Source: Rhodococcus sovatensis (lineage in GTDB: Bacteria > Actinomycetota > Actinomycetes > Mycobacteriales > Mycobacteriaceae). Taken from it: DNA of 64,000 nucleotides. This document shows positions 18,346-26,564 of this stretch, one piece after another. Under the pieces are notes generated by a model. The model searched no databases and was not told the DNA's origin. It saw only the letters and a program-made list of their open reading frames with translations. A program made the translations under genes and the position numbers. The DNA is taken from assembly GCF_037327425.1 (NCBI RefSeq), contig NZ_CP147846.1:1364001-1428000 (forward strand). The letters run 5' to 3'. Every line of letters begins with the position of its first letter. The stretch's first letter is position 1.

Positions 18346-18908
18346 GCCTCGAACTCGATGACGTCGTCGTCGAGCGGATCGACGCTCTGGGAACGTCGGT
18401 ATTCGATGGCAAGGCGTACAGATACACCGCTGTGCGTAGAGATCCGCTCTCCGGTGCAGGGGCGCGGCTGTATGGGGGGCGGTGGAATCCTCGCGGGGTT
18501 TTTCCGGCGATCTATCTCGCCATCCCGGAGGCGGCGTGCATGGGCGAGGTGCAGCGCGCGGCAGCAGCCAACCAGCTTGACCCGCACGAGATGTTGCAGG
18601 TCCCGTATCTGCTTCACACGCTCGAAGTTCGCGACCTTGCCGTACTCGATCTGCGCACGCCGGAGGCTCTCGGTTTCGTCGGGCTCGACCCGGCCGACAT
18701 CGCTGACGACGACTGGACTGCGTGCCAAGCTGTCGGGCACGCCGCCTGGTTTTTGAAAGTCCCTGCGGTGATCGCTCCGTCGGCTACCGGTCAGGGTCAT
18801 GTGTTGACGCTGTTCGAGACTCGGCTTCCTCCCGGTGCCGTGCATGTCACCGAGTCGCGCTCACTGACGCCGTCGCTGTACGACGAGTTATCCGACATCA
18901 GCGCGTGA
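18342..18908 (+). CDS. RES-domain toxin
   Basis: A 188-residue RES-domain protein. The invariant residues are visible: Arg in YRYTAVRRDPLSGAGARLYGGRWNPRG, Glu in YLAIPEAACMGEV and the late Ser/Thr region TGQGHVLTLFE. RES toxins such as MbcT degrade NAD+ by phosphorolysis and arrest growth. GTG start overlapping the antitoxin stop (GTGA). The pair borders the IS-rich scar, a common location for such modules. Confidence 0.87.
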   Translation: MSLELDDVVVERIDALGTSVFDGKAYRYTAVRRDPLSGAGARLYGGRWNPRGVFPAIYLAIPEAACMGEVQRAAAANQLDPHEMLQVPYLLHTLEVRDLAVLDLRTPEALGFVGLDPADIADDDWTACQAVGHAAWFLKVPAVIAPSATGQGHVLTLFETRLPPGAVHVTESRSLTPSLYDELSDISA

Positions 18909-19163
18909 CGTTTGTCTTACAGGCGGCCGTTTCTGGGGGCATCGATCCGTGAGACATGGGAGCTGGGGTGTGAGTAGACGACTCCATTCTGGAGGCGGTC
19001 CGTCTCGCCTTGGCCGTCGGGAGGAACCCTTTTGGTCTTCGGTGGGGTAGCCGAGGAAGCGGCTTTCCAAAAGGGGCCGCTCGACAAGTTCAAGTCGCAG
19101 GTCCCTTCGGCGTTCGTGCGTCGAACTGGCGCAATTTTCTTCGCACACCCCCTCTCTGACGTT

Positions 19164-19637
19164 CTAGGGTGCATCCTCCTCGTTCAGGTAAGGCATGGGA
19201 TGTCGGGCGTCCGGTGTTGTCCAGTTGTTCAAGAAGTCGTGTTGGCGTTCGGTGTCGACTACTTCGATGTTCTCGCCGATGGTCGGGGCGAAGAAGTAGG
19301 CGAACGATCGGCCGGCGGGGCGTCCGTCGTAACGTGGCTCCGCACCATGAGTTGTCCACCGACAGGCCGTGGAGTTCAAAGATTCTGACCACCATCCAAG
19401 GTGGTCGAACCGTGGTCCGGAGGTGGCGTCCCAGGGGCTTCCGGGCGGACCGCTGATGAGTTCGATGAACGGAAACTGCCTAGAGAAGACGATCGTGTAC
19501 GACCATTCTTCGAGTACCGCGGCCGTGGGCTCGTTCCATTGCACCTGGGCTAGTTCGGTGAGCTCGGCCATGGCCGCGGGTATGTCGGGGACGACGAAGC
19601 AGACGTGATAGAAGGTCGGTGAGTGCTGCTGACTCAT
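19164..19637 (-). CDS. VOC-family (glyoxalase-like) protein
   Basis: A 157-residue single-domain vicinal-oxygen-chelate protein. TFYHVCFVVPDIPAAMAELTELA is the first beta-alpha unit with a metal-type His, FIELISGPPGSPW ends the first half, and RFDHLGWW starts the second; IGENIEVVDTERQ carries the late Glu. The ATG at 19637 overlaps the stop of the upstream MFS gene (ATGA). It is the last gene of the nine-gene operon starting at 26438; its role may be isomerisation, ring cleavage or binding of the operon's product. Confidence 0.8.
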   Translation of the reverse strand: MSQQHSPTFYHVCFVVPDIPAAMAELTELAQVQWNEPTAAVLEEWSYTIVFSRQFPFIELISGPPGSPWDATSGPRFDHLGWWSESLNSTACRWTTHGAEPRYDGRPAGRSFAYFFAPTIGENIEVVDTERQHDFLNNWTTPDARHPMPYLNEEDAP

Positions 19638-20830
19638 GAGTTCGTCGAGGTCGAGGGGAGAGACGCTGCCCGTGTGAGAGCCATAGCGACCAAGATTACT
19701 GCGAAGATGGCGAAGCTGATCCACGGTAGGGCATGTGCTGACCCGGTGGCCGACAGTGCCAATCCTCCGATGAGTGAGCCGGACGCCATGCCAGCGTTGA
19801 ACAGTGTCACCAGGACAGCTTGTGCGACGTCGATCGATGGGCCTGCTGCTCGCGCACATGCTGTTTGGTACAGCGTTGGCGCGCAGCCGAGTGCGAAGCC
19901 CCACACGATAGCTGCGGCGATGACCGCGGGCGAGGTCGCGGCGAGAAGCCCCAGCGTTCCCATGGCAAGGCAGAACAGGCCGAGCACTGTCAGTCCCAGC
20001 GCGGTCAGGTGGCGGTCGATGATTGTGCCTGTTGCCCATAGTCCGATGATGGCGGCGACGCCGAGGGCCAGGAGTACGGCACTGATGTTGTCGTCGAGGT
20101 CGGAGAGGCGGAGGTAGGGTTCGATGTAGGTGTAGAGATTCATGTGCGCGGCTTGAAAAGCGAAGGCACACAGCACAATAACCGCAAGACCTGGTCTGAG
20201 AACCACTGCTTTGAACGAGAGTTTCGCGGTCCCGGTTTCGCCATCGAAACGCGGTAGCCACAAGGTGGCGAGTACGCCGGCAACGGTTCCGGTGATGACG
20301 AGTACGAGGAAGACGCCGCGCCACCCGACTGCCGATCCCAAGATGGTGCCCAGCGGTATTCCGAATGCCAGCGCTATCGGAATACCTGCCATCGCGACCG
20401 ACAGAGCCCGGCCTTTGAGTGTCGAGTCGACCATTCGCATGGCGTAGCCGGCCATCATTGCCCACTGGATGCCGGCGCAGACGCCGCCGAGGATCCGGGC
20501 GGCGGCGGTCAGATAGAATTCGCTCGAGGCCGCGGTGACGGCGTTCGCGGCTGCGATTCCGATGACGGTGGCGATCAGGAGTGGTTTGCGGGGCCAGGAG
20601 CGAGTGAGGGTGGTCAGGGGTATCGCAGCGAGCATCGATGCTGCGGCGTACAAGGTCAGGAGTTGACCGGTGACCGAGTCCGAGGTCTGGAGAGCCGCTC
20701 CGACGTCGCCGAGCAGACCTGCGGGAATCGTCTCGGTCAGCATGGTGGTGAACCCGATGACGGACAGGACTATGAGCGCAGGCAGGGGAAGTGTGCTTCG
20801 TTCGTCCGTGGTGCGCGTGGTTGCGGTCAT
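19634..20830 (-). CDS. MFS efflux transporter (DHA1 type)
   Basis: A 398-residue transporter with about 12 hydrophobic segments; motifs ETIPAGLLGDVGAAL, the RSWPRKPLL loop and AMMAGYAMRMVD match arabinose/drug efflux-type MFS proteins. The ATG at 20830 has AAGGA upstream and overlaps the SDR stop (ATGA). As part of the nine-gene operon it probably exports the operon's product or a toxic intermediate. Confidence 0.87.
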   Translation of the reverse strand: MTATTRTTDERSTLPLPALIVLSVIGFTTMLTETIPAGLLGDVGAALQTSDSVTGQLLTLYAAASMLAAIPLTTLTRSWPRKPLLIATVIGIAAANAVTAASSEFYLTAAARILGGVCAGIQWAMMAGYAMRMVDSTLKGRALSVAMAGIPIALAFGIPLGTILGSAVGWRGVFLVLVITGTVAGVLATLWLPRFDGETGTAKLSFKAVVLRPGLAVIVLCAFAFQAAHMNLYTYIEPYLRLSDLDDNISAVLLALGVAAIIGLWATGTIIDRHLTALGLTVLGLFCLAMGTLGLLAATSPAVIAAAIVWGFALGCAPTLYQTACARAAGPSIDVAQAVLVTLFNAGMASGSLIGGLALSATGSAHALPWISFAIFAVILVAMALTRAASLPSTSTNS

Positions 20831-21597
20831 CGTTGTCCTTCGGTTCGGATGTTGCAGGTGCGGCGGTGTGTTCGTCCGTGACCGGCCTGGTCGGTGGGGC
20901 GTATGACGATCCGGTCCAGGGTCACGTGCGGCGGTTGAGAGATTGCGAATTCGATTGCACGAGCGACGTCCATCGGTTCCAGCGGTTCCATTCCCTCGTA
21001 CATCGCGTCTGCGCGTTCCGGCGAATCCGGGTACCGCTGGTGGAAGAACTCGGTGCGAACGATGCCGGGACACACCTCGATGACGCGGATCGGAGATCCC
21101 AACATTTCGCTGCGCAAGGTCTGGGTGAGGGCGGACTGGGCATGTTTGGACGTGCTGTAACCGGAGCTGTTCGGCAACGGCTCGAACGCAGCCACGGAGG
21201 TGACGGTCACGACGGTGCCGAGGCCTGCCTGCTTCATTTTGGGGACGAAAGCCCGATCGACGAGCAGGGTACCGAGCACGTTCGTGCGCCACATCCACTC
21301 CCACGCGGCGGGATCCGCATCGACGACAGGGTCGCCGCCGCGTGCGCCACCGGCGCAGTTGACGAGCACAGCGGGCGCATCGAGACTCGAAGCGAGAGCC
21401 TCGACCGCTGAGTTGTCGGCGATGTCCATCGCGTGGCCCGTCACCCCCAGCTCGTCGTGGAGCTCGGTGAGCCTGTCGCCGCGGCGGGCGATCGCATGTA
21501 CTTCGTAGCCGCCTTTGCAGAGCAGTTCGGTTGTGGCTCTGCCGATTCCAGAGCTCGCTCCTGTGACTACCGCAAGGGGACGGGGTATCGCTGTCAT
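20827..21597 (-). CDS. Short-chain dehydrogenase/reductase
   Basis: A 256-residue classical SDR: cofactor motif TGASSGIG near residue 13, NCAGG loop, and the catalytic Ser-Tyr-Lys set in VTSVAAFEPLPNSSGYSTSKHA. ATG at 21597 with AGGAG upstream. The C-terminal tail (GHGRTHRRTCNIRTEGQR) is basic and unusual, and overlaps the MFS start by 4 bp. It would reduce or oxidise a carbonyl/alcohol in the operon's pathway; the substrate is unknown. Confidence 0.87.
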   Translation of the reverse strand: MTAIPRPLAVVTGASSGIGRATTELLCKGGYEVHAIARRGDRLTELHDELGVTGHAMDIADNSAVEALASSLDAPAVLVNCAGGARGGDPVVDADPAAWEWMWRTNVLGTLLVDRAFVPKMKQAGLGTVVTVTSVAAFEPLPNSSGYSTSKHAQSALTQTLRSEMLGSPIRVIEVCPGIVRTEFFHQRYPDSPERADAMYEGMEPLEPMDVARAIEFAISQPPHVTLDRIVIRPTDQAGHGRTHRRTCNIRTEGQR

Positions 21598-21614
21598 CGC
21601 TGCTCCTGACTTCG

Positions 21615-22784
21615 TCACGACCGCGCGGGCGCGGCTGTGTTGATGAATCTCGGTCCGTAGAACACTGGAGCGGACAGGTCGGTGAGGGTGGACAACTCCT
21701 GGTGTTCGTTGGGGTAGATGGATGCGAGTTCGGGAATTGCTGCGTTCGGGACTCGGTGACGAAGGATGTTGAAGCACGAGATGACTCGGAGTTCGTTCAT
21801 CTCGAACACCGCGCGGCCCAGTGATGGCCAGGACTGATCGGCAGGCCCGTTCCACGCGTCGTCGAGAGCGGCGAGCATCCTGGTGTATGCGGCATCGAAC
21901 GCGCGTAGTTCGGTGGTGACTGCCATCCGGTTGGGGTCGAGCCGAAGGATGGCGGCATAGCCGTCGCGGGGTACGGCGAGGGTGTTGATCACCACTGGCC
22001 ACTCGATGGCAGGGCCTTGGAAGTATCGGCGTTGCCCTTCCCTGCTGGGTGCGTCGGCCTCGTCTCGGCTACCGGAGTACGCATGGCCGAATCGCAGTTC
22101 GGCGAAACGGGCGTAATGCGACAGCTCGCCCTGTGAGCGGGCACCCGAGGACAAGGTGCTGCCCTCGAAGCCTTCGCCCTGGTCGATGATGAGTTCGAGG
22201 CTGTTGAGCAGCTGTTCGACCGGGTCGGTTCGACTGGTGTTGTCGATAACGGCGTATCCGAGGTTGCCTCCGACCTGGTTGGCCCGCGTCGGTGCCCGGA
22301 CTGCTGCTGCGACGGATGCAGCGTTGTCAGCGATGGCAGCGGAGATGGTGCGGTAGAAGCTCCCTATGGTCGGATAGCGTGCCGTGTCGCGTTCGTTAGG
22401 GGCGACCATCTCGTCGGGTGACTCGATGCGCATGAAGGTGTCGAGTTGACGTTTGGTGAGCTTGGCGAAACGCCCCCGCAGAGTGGGTGCTATCGATCCC
22501 GGTAGACCATCGACGATGGCCCCCGGGTCCAGAGTCGCCAGCCGCGGTGACCCACCGAGGGCGGCGAGGGCATTGCACGCTGCCGCCATGTGCAGCATCT
22601 CTTCCATCAGGACCGAGCGCAGCGTGTTGTACGCCGGGTAGTTCTGGACCTCGAGGGAATACATGGCGGCCGAGTACAACGGCATCGTGGCATGCTCGAT
22701 GGCGATTGCGGTTTGAAGTGCACCGCGTATCCACTGCAGGTCGTAGACCGGCTCGAAAGGCCGTTTCGGTACTGGTGCACGCAT
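21615..22784 (-). CDS. Ferritin-like protein of the iminophenylpyruvate dimer synthase family
   Basis: A 389-residue protein with the ferritin-like domain found in VioB/RebD-type indolocarbazole and violacein enzymes. Metal ligands are visible in TAIAIEHATMPLY (Glu30, His31) and LMEEMLHMAAACNALAALGG (Glu61/62, His65). In known pathways VioB/RebD couples two imine molecules, but those are ~1000-residue multidomain haem proteins. This stand-alone form is of unknown reaction. It is in the middle of the nine-gene operon (17 bp before the SDR gene) and is the strongest hint that the operon makes or alters a small molecule. Confidence 0.75.
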   Translation of the reverse strand: MRAPVPKRPFEPVYDLQWIRGALQTAIAIEHATMPLYSAAMYSLEVQNYPAYNTLRSVLMEEMLHMAAACNALAALGGSPRLATLDPGAIVDGLPGSIAPTLRGRFAKLTKRQLDTFMRIESPDEMVAPNERDTARYPTIGSFYRTISAAIADNAASVAAAVRAPTRANQVGGNLGYAVIDNTSRTDPVEQLLNSLELIIDQGEGFEGSTLSSGARSQGELSHYARFAELRFGHAYSGSRDEADAPSREGQRRYFQGPAIEWPVVINTLAVPRDGYAAILRLDPNRMAVTTELRAFDAAYTRMLAALDDAWNGPADQSWPSLGRAVFEMNELRVISCFNILRHRVPNAAIPELASIYPNEHQELSTLTDLSAPVFYGPRFINTAAPARS

Positions 22785-22849
22785 CGAAAAGCACTCCTCG
22801 GGACGTGATGGTGGCGGGTTCTTCCGAGCCTGGGCGGGTTGGGTAGGGT

Positions 22850-23650
22850 CTACTCGGGTGGCAGGAGCATCTCTTCGAATAGGTCCTGGAAGGCCGACTC
22901 CAGGGCGGGGTGCTCGAAGAACTCCGGGCCGACGGGCTCGAAAATGACGTCACCGAGACCACTGAAGGTGTCGAACATCATCGAGACGATGGTGCCGATC
23001 TCGCGGCCGAAGTAGTGGGCGACCAAGGCGACAGCGCTGCCGTTGACCCCGTAGGACCCGGTGGCGGTCCAAATCCTCTCTTCGGGGTTGCCGACCCACA
23101 TCCGCCGCGAGGTGGGGACATTGAAGCCCTCGTTGCGGAGCCCACGGGCGACTGCGGCGACGCTCGTGGCCGGCAGTCCGCTCAGGACCCCCGCCCGGGC
23201 CAGGACTCCGACCCCGGAACAGTTGGCCGCGACGACACGGCCCTGGTCGTGGTGTCGGCGAACCAGTTCGAGCACCCGGGGGTCGGTAGCGATCGCTCCG
23301 GATCCGACTCCTCCGGGTACGTAGAGGATGTCGTAGAGCTTGTCGGGATCCAGGCTCGTGTCGGGTACCACCTGCGTGCCCATCTGCATGGTGACCACCC
23401 CTGGGGTGAGGGCGACCAGCTCCACGGTGAGCGTCTCGGGTGTCGTCTCTCGTTCCCAGGGCGAGATGTCGCCGCGTAGGACCATCGCCGCGCCCTTGAA
23501 GATCTCGAGCGGTGTGAGACAGTCCTGTTCGCTGACTTTGTCGTAGGCGAGGACTCCGATGGATTGGACGACGAGGAGCTCGTCGACCGCGGCGGGTCGA
23601 TCTCCGTTGGCGCGGTCGCGGGGGGGAGTGCGGCGCAGTGGCATGACCAT
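22850..23650 (-). CDS. DJ-1/PfpI-family protein (isonitrile-hydratase-like)
   Basis: A 266-residue DJ-1 superfamily protein with an N-terminal extension of ~28 residues. YDKVSEQDCLTPLEIF resembles the start of isonitrile hydratase and AraC-linked PfpI domains; the nucleophile is Cys144 in VAANCSGVGVLARAG, followed by Ser rather than His. This distinguishes it from the protease/chaperone branch. It could act on an isonitrile or other reactive carbon, but this is not established. It follows the Hsp31-like gene by 12 bp. Confidence 0.78.
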   Translation of the reverse strand: MVMPLRRTPPRDRANGDRPAAVDELLVVQSIGVLAYDKVSEQDCLTPLEIFKGAAMVLRGDISPWERETTPETLTVELVALTPGVVTMQMGTQVVPDTSLDPDKLYDILYVPGGVGSGAIATDPRVLELVRRHHDQGRVVAANCSGVGVLARAGVLSGLPATSVAAVARGLRNEGFNVPTSRRMWVGNPEERIWTATGSYGVNGSAVALVAHYFGREIGTIVSMMFDTFSGLGDVIFEPVGPEFFEHPALESAFQDLFEEMLLPPE

Positions 23651-23662
23651 GTCGGCCTCCCG

Positions 23663-24337
23663 CTATTCGGCGAGGGCGTCGACGGCCTGGCGGGCAACCT
23701 CGACGGCCGATGCCGGGTTCTGTCCCGTGACCAGGCGCGTATCGGTGACTGCGAAGACCGAGAAGTTCTCGGCCTTCTGATGCTTGGCACCGAGGTCGGT
23801 CAGTGCATCCTCGAGCAGAAAGGGCACGACGCCGTTCAGACCGACAGCGATCTCTTCTTCGTTGGTGAACGAGGAGACGGTCTTGCCTTGGACGAGTGGT
23901 GAACCGTCGGGCAGGGTGACGCCCAGCAGTCCGGAGGGGCCGTGGCAGACAGCGGCAACCACTCCGCCGTGGTTGTAGATTTCGGCGGCCAGGTTCGCCA
24001 AAGTGGAGGCTCCGGGGAAGTCCCACATCGTTCCGTGGCCGCCGGCGAAGTAGATGACGTCGTAGTCCGCCGGGTCGAGAGCGTCGGCAACCGGGGTGTT
24101 GGAGAGCTTTTCGGCAATGGCGGGGTCCGCGAGAAACGACTGCGTGATGGCATCGTCGGGCTTGATGCCGTCGAGCGGGGCCTGTCCGCCTGCGACGGAG
24201 ACGAACTCGATGTCGTAGCCGTTGTCGCTGAAAACCGCCGCTGGGTGGGCGAATTCGGGTGCGTAGGCACCGGTCTTGCGGCCGGTGTCGCCGAGCTCGG
24301 CGTGGCTGGTGAGCGCAAAGAGAACTGTCTTGGACAT
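23663..24337 (-). CDS. DJ-1/PfpI-family protein (Hsp31/glyoxalase III-like)
   Basis: A 224-residue protein of the Hsp31/type 1 glutamine-amidotransferase-like branch. TGAYAPEFAHP supplies the conserved Glu28, FAGGHGTMWDFP the oxyanion loop, and VAAVCHGPSGLLG the Cys131-His132 pair. Relatives convert methylglyoxal to lactate without glutathione or repair glycated molecules. Here it probably removes a reactive carbonyl produced in the operon's pathway. Second of three DJ-1 paralogues in the operon. Confidence 0.83.
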   Translation of the reverse strand: MSKTVLFALTSHAELGDTGRKTGAYAPEFAHPAAVFSDNGYDIEFVSVAGGQAPLDGIKPDDAITQSFLADPAIAEKLSNTPVADALDPADYDVIYFAGGHGTMWDFPGASTLANLAAEIYNHGGVVAAVCHGPSGLLGVTLPDGSPLVQGKTVSSFTNEEEIAVGLNGVVPFLLEDALTDLGAKHQKAENFSVFAVTDTRLVTGQNPASAVEVARQAVDALAE

Positions 24338-24368
24338 GGGGTGCTCCGTGTTCGTGAGAAGTGGATGT

Positions 24369-25097
24369 TCAGGTGACGGATTGGTACGTGGAGGAGGTGA
24401 TATCGCCGATGTCGTCCAGTGCGATCGATGTCGTCCCTGCGGATTGCGCGAGAGAGACGTCTTCCGCTGTGTGGTAACCCCATTCGGCCCATACCGCTGA
24501 CAGGGCCAGTGATTCAGCGGCCATCACGTTCGCGAGACTGTCATCGATGAAGAGCACCGGCTCGGCTTCCACGAGTCGGCTCAGAACCTCGTTCTTGTCG
24601 GTGCAGCTGCCGTGAATGGCACTGACGGCTCCGGACAGAGCGTGGTGAGTGAGAATCGCCGATATCGACGCCGAGTCCTTGGCGGACACGATGACGATGT
24701 CGTGGGGCGCGCCTGCGATCACTTCAGCGACACCCGGGTAGAGCGTGTGGTGGGCGATCCAGCTGGTGTAGTCGCCGCTGCGCCACCTGGTTCTGATCTG
24801 TTCGCCGATCGCGGCCTGGGCATCGAGCGCTTGCGTCGGTATCGCAGCCCGGACATCGTCGAACTCATGCCGGTTTCGCACCGGTGATTCGGTGTGATTG
24901 GCGACCATGAAGTCGGCGAGGGTTCTGCTGTAACTGCGTACCGAACGGAAACGCTCGACGTAGTCGGGCGGTAGCGCTTTCACAGCGTCGGACAGGGCGG
25001 GGATGCAGTGGTCGAGGTGGCCTGCGTACCAGGTCACGGCGGCGCATTCGAGCAGTGCGTCGCACACCACACCGTCGAAATCGAGTGCAACGATCAT
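24369..25097 (-). CDS. HAD-superfamily hydrolase
   Basis: A 242-residue HAD phosphatase-like protein: motif I ALDFDGVVCD (Asp6, Asp8), motif II VIVSAKDSAS, Lys in TDKNEVL and motif III/IV LFIDDSLANVMAAE. It would remove a phosphate from a small metabolite. It lies between two DJ-1 genes in the operon, 18 and 31 bp from its neighbours. Confidence 0.83.
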   Translation of the reverse strand: MIVALDFDGVVCDALLECAAVTWYAGHLDHCIPALSDAVKALPPDYVERFRSVRSYSRTLADFMVANHTESPVRNRHEFDDVRAAIPTQALDAQAAIGEQIRTRWRSGDYTSWIAHHTLYPGVAEVIAGAPHDIVIVSAKDSASISAILTHHALSGAVSAIHGSCTDKNEVLSRLVEAEPVLFIDDSLANVMAAESLALSAVWAEWGYHTAEDVSLAQSAGTTSIALDDIGDITSSTYQSVT

Positions 25098-25115
25098 GAT
25101 TGTGGCCGGCTCGAC

Positions 25116-25658
25116 TTACGCTGCGACAGCTGCTTTGTGGACTGTGTCGAACACAGCCTGCATGAACTTGCCGCAGTAGCCGTAGTAGGAGCAAGTGATG
25201 ATGTTGCCGTCGACGATCACATCGGAGTCGACGACATCGGCACCTGCGTTGATCACATCGTCGCGTAGCCCGATGTAGGCGCAGGCCTTGCGTCCACGGA
25301 GCACGCCGGCACTGATCATGATCCAGGGCCCGTGGCAAAGGCCCGCGACGACCTTGCCCGCACGGTCCATCGCCTGGAGAAACTCCAGGACGTTCTTGTC
25401 CTGGCGCACCCGATCCGGCGCTTCGTGTCCGCCGGTCAAGATCACCGCGTCGTAGTCTTCGGCGTCGAGACCGTCGAAGGAGATGAGGGGCCGCGCCGTC
25501 TTGTCCATGGGGAGCGGGATGCCGTACTTGCCGACGACATCGGCACCGTTCTTGGTGGCGACGTCGACCTCCCAGCCCTCTTCGAGGAACCTGTAGTAGG
25601 TGTACACCACGTCGTGGTCTTGAAATCCGGGGCCGGTGATGATGACTGCACTGGGCAT
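25116..25658 (-). CDS. DJ-1/PfpI-family protein (PfpI-like)
   Basis: A 180-residue PfpI-type protein: GGHEAPDR gives the conserved Glu79 and VAGLCHGPW the Cys108-His109 pair. In usual PfpI proteins the C-terminal strand reads like N-x-I-T-S-R-x-P; here it is NIITCSYYGYCGKF, with two extra cysteines and two tyrosines, so the active-site wall is different. Starts 12 bp after the cupin gene. Third DJ-1 paralogue of the operon by type, first after the cupin gene in transcription order. Confidence 0.82.
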   Translation of the reverse strand: MPSAVIITGPGFQDHDVVYTYYRFLEEGWEVDVATKNGADVVGKYGIPLPMDKTARPLISFDGLDAEDYDAVILTGGHEAPDRVRQDKNVLEFLQAMDRAGKVVAGLCHGPWIMISAGVLRGRKACAYIGLRDDVINAGADVVDSDVIVDGNIITCSYYGYCGKFMQAVFDTVHKAAVAA

Positions 25659-25670
25659 TGTTTCGATTCC

Positions 25671-26438
25671 TTACTTTTTGATAATTCGGGTGATGCTGAG
25701 GTAGTAGGTGTCCAGCTTCGGTGGCCGAGTATCGGCCGGGTCCGAAGTCAATATGTCCACGTCGCCGCGTACTATTCCGCTGATGCAGAGCGGTATCAAG
25801 AAATCCCCCGCTGAATGCCGACGATAATGAATGTCCATTCCGGAACAGATCGTGAATCCGAACTTCCCGCACGGGGATAACGAGCACATGGATGCATTCG
25901 GCATATATTTCAATTTCTTGGGCTTTGCCGTCATCGCTTCGGACAGTTGCTCGTATCCGGTGCCCGCTCGTTTGTACCCGTCCTTCAGTCTGACGAGGTC
26001 GTACTTGTTCCGAGGAGTTTCGACCTCCACCAAGATCAGAGGGTCAGGTCCCAGGCTCTCCGTCGAGTGAAATACGCCCTTTCCGATCTTCAGAATTGTT
26101 CCCGATCGGACGGCCGTATCCCCACTCAATTTGTGAGTAATGCCTTGTCCTGCAAGGCATATGAGGTACGTGACCTTACGGGGGTGGGCGTGCATCGACG
26201 TCGCATGACCAGCATTGATCGTCAGTTGCCAGACGTCGATGAAGTCGTCGACATAGGCGCGGTACTCGCAGCCCCACGGCTTCATGATCATCTCCGACAG
26301 GTGCAGGTCGCGCTCTTCGTGTTCGTTGCCGACTCGCACGCCAGTCCGCAAAAGACCGGTCAAAGCGGAAATGTCCGAATCGGTGATGTCGAGCACTGCC
26401 AGTCCTGGTGCGATGGCTGGTGGTTCGGTTGTTGTCAT
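25671..26438 (-). CDS. Cupin-domain protein, first gene of the nine-gene operon
   Basis: A 255-residue protein with a cupin core, resembling the mannose-6-phosphate isomerase type II fold: MKPWGCEYRAYVDDFIDVW, then the metal motif HATSMHAHPRKVTYLICLAGQG and a late GVFHSTESLGPDPLILVEVE. It has a basic C-terminal region containing cysteines. The ATG at 26438 has GGGGGAAG upstream; an upstream in-frame start lies in the promoter palindromes and is rejected. It could be a dioxygenase or isomerase opening the pathway. Confidence 0.75.
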   Translation of the reverse strand: MTTTEPPAIAPGLAVLDITDSDISALTGLLRTGVRVGNEHEERDLHLSEMIMKPWGCEYRAYVDDFIDVWQLTINAGHATSMHAHPRKVTYLICLAGQGITHKLSGDTAVRSGTILKIGKGVFHSTESLGPDPLILVEVETPRNKYDLVRLKDGYKRAGTGYEQLSEAMTAKPKKLKYMPNASMCSLSPCGKFGFTICSGMDIHYRRHSAGDFLIPLCISGIVRGDVDILTSDPADTRPPKLDTYYLSITRIIKK

Positions 26439-26489
26439 GATGCGCTTCCCCCTGAAATGGTCTTGGTCCCCGCGACGGAGTTGCTTGAT

Positions 26490-26509
26490 AACAAACCACT
26501 TTGTTTGTT
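26490..26509. promoter_or_regulatory. Palindrome upstream of the nine-gene operon
   Basis: Perfect 7-bp inverted repeat AACAAAC-CACTTT-GTTTGTT, 52 bp before the cupin start and facing the divergent TetR gene. Size and symmetry suit a TetR-family operator. Confidence 0.55.
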
Positions 26510-26550
26510 CTGGAGAGAGTTTCCCATCAGCGGATTGTTTCGGCAACTGA

Positions 26551-26564
26551 TAATTAGTCAATTA
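26551..26564. promoter_or_regulatory. AT-rich palindrome in the divergent promoter region
   Basis: TAATT-AGTC-AATTA is a perfect 5-bp dyad in the most AT-rich part of the region, near where the minus-strand -35/-10 elements of the cupin operon should lie. It may be a second operator. Confidence 0.4.

Noticed and set aside
19032..19388. Plus-strand frame between the toxin and VOC genes
   Set aside because: Most of it is antisense to the VOC gene; the first part has no recognisable features.
19164..20465. 433-codon minus-strand frame containing the VOC gene
   Set aside because: Only the part from 19637 down is coding; the rest is a shadow of the MFS gene, which is intact in another frame.
21615..22784. 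Violacein or indolocarbazole cluster
   Set aside because: The VioB/RebD-type domain is present, but no tryptophan oxidase, chromopyrrolic-acid P450 or flavin hydroxylase lies in the operon.
22850..25658. DJ-1 genes as recent tandem duplications
   Set aside because: The three proteins belong to different branches (isonitrile-hydratase-like, Hsp31-like, PfpI-like) with little similarity to each other.
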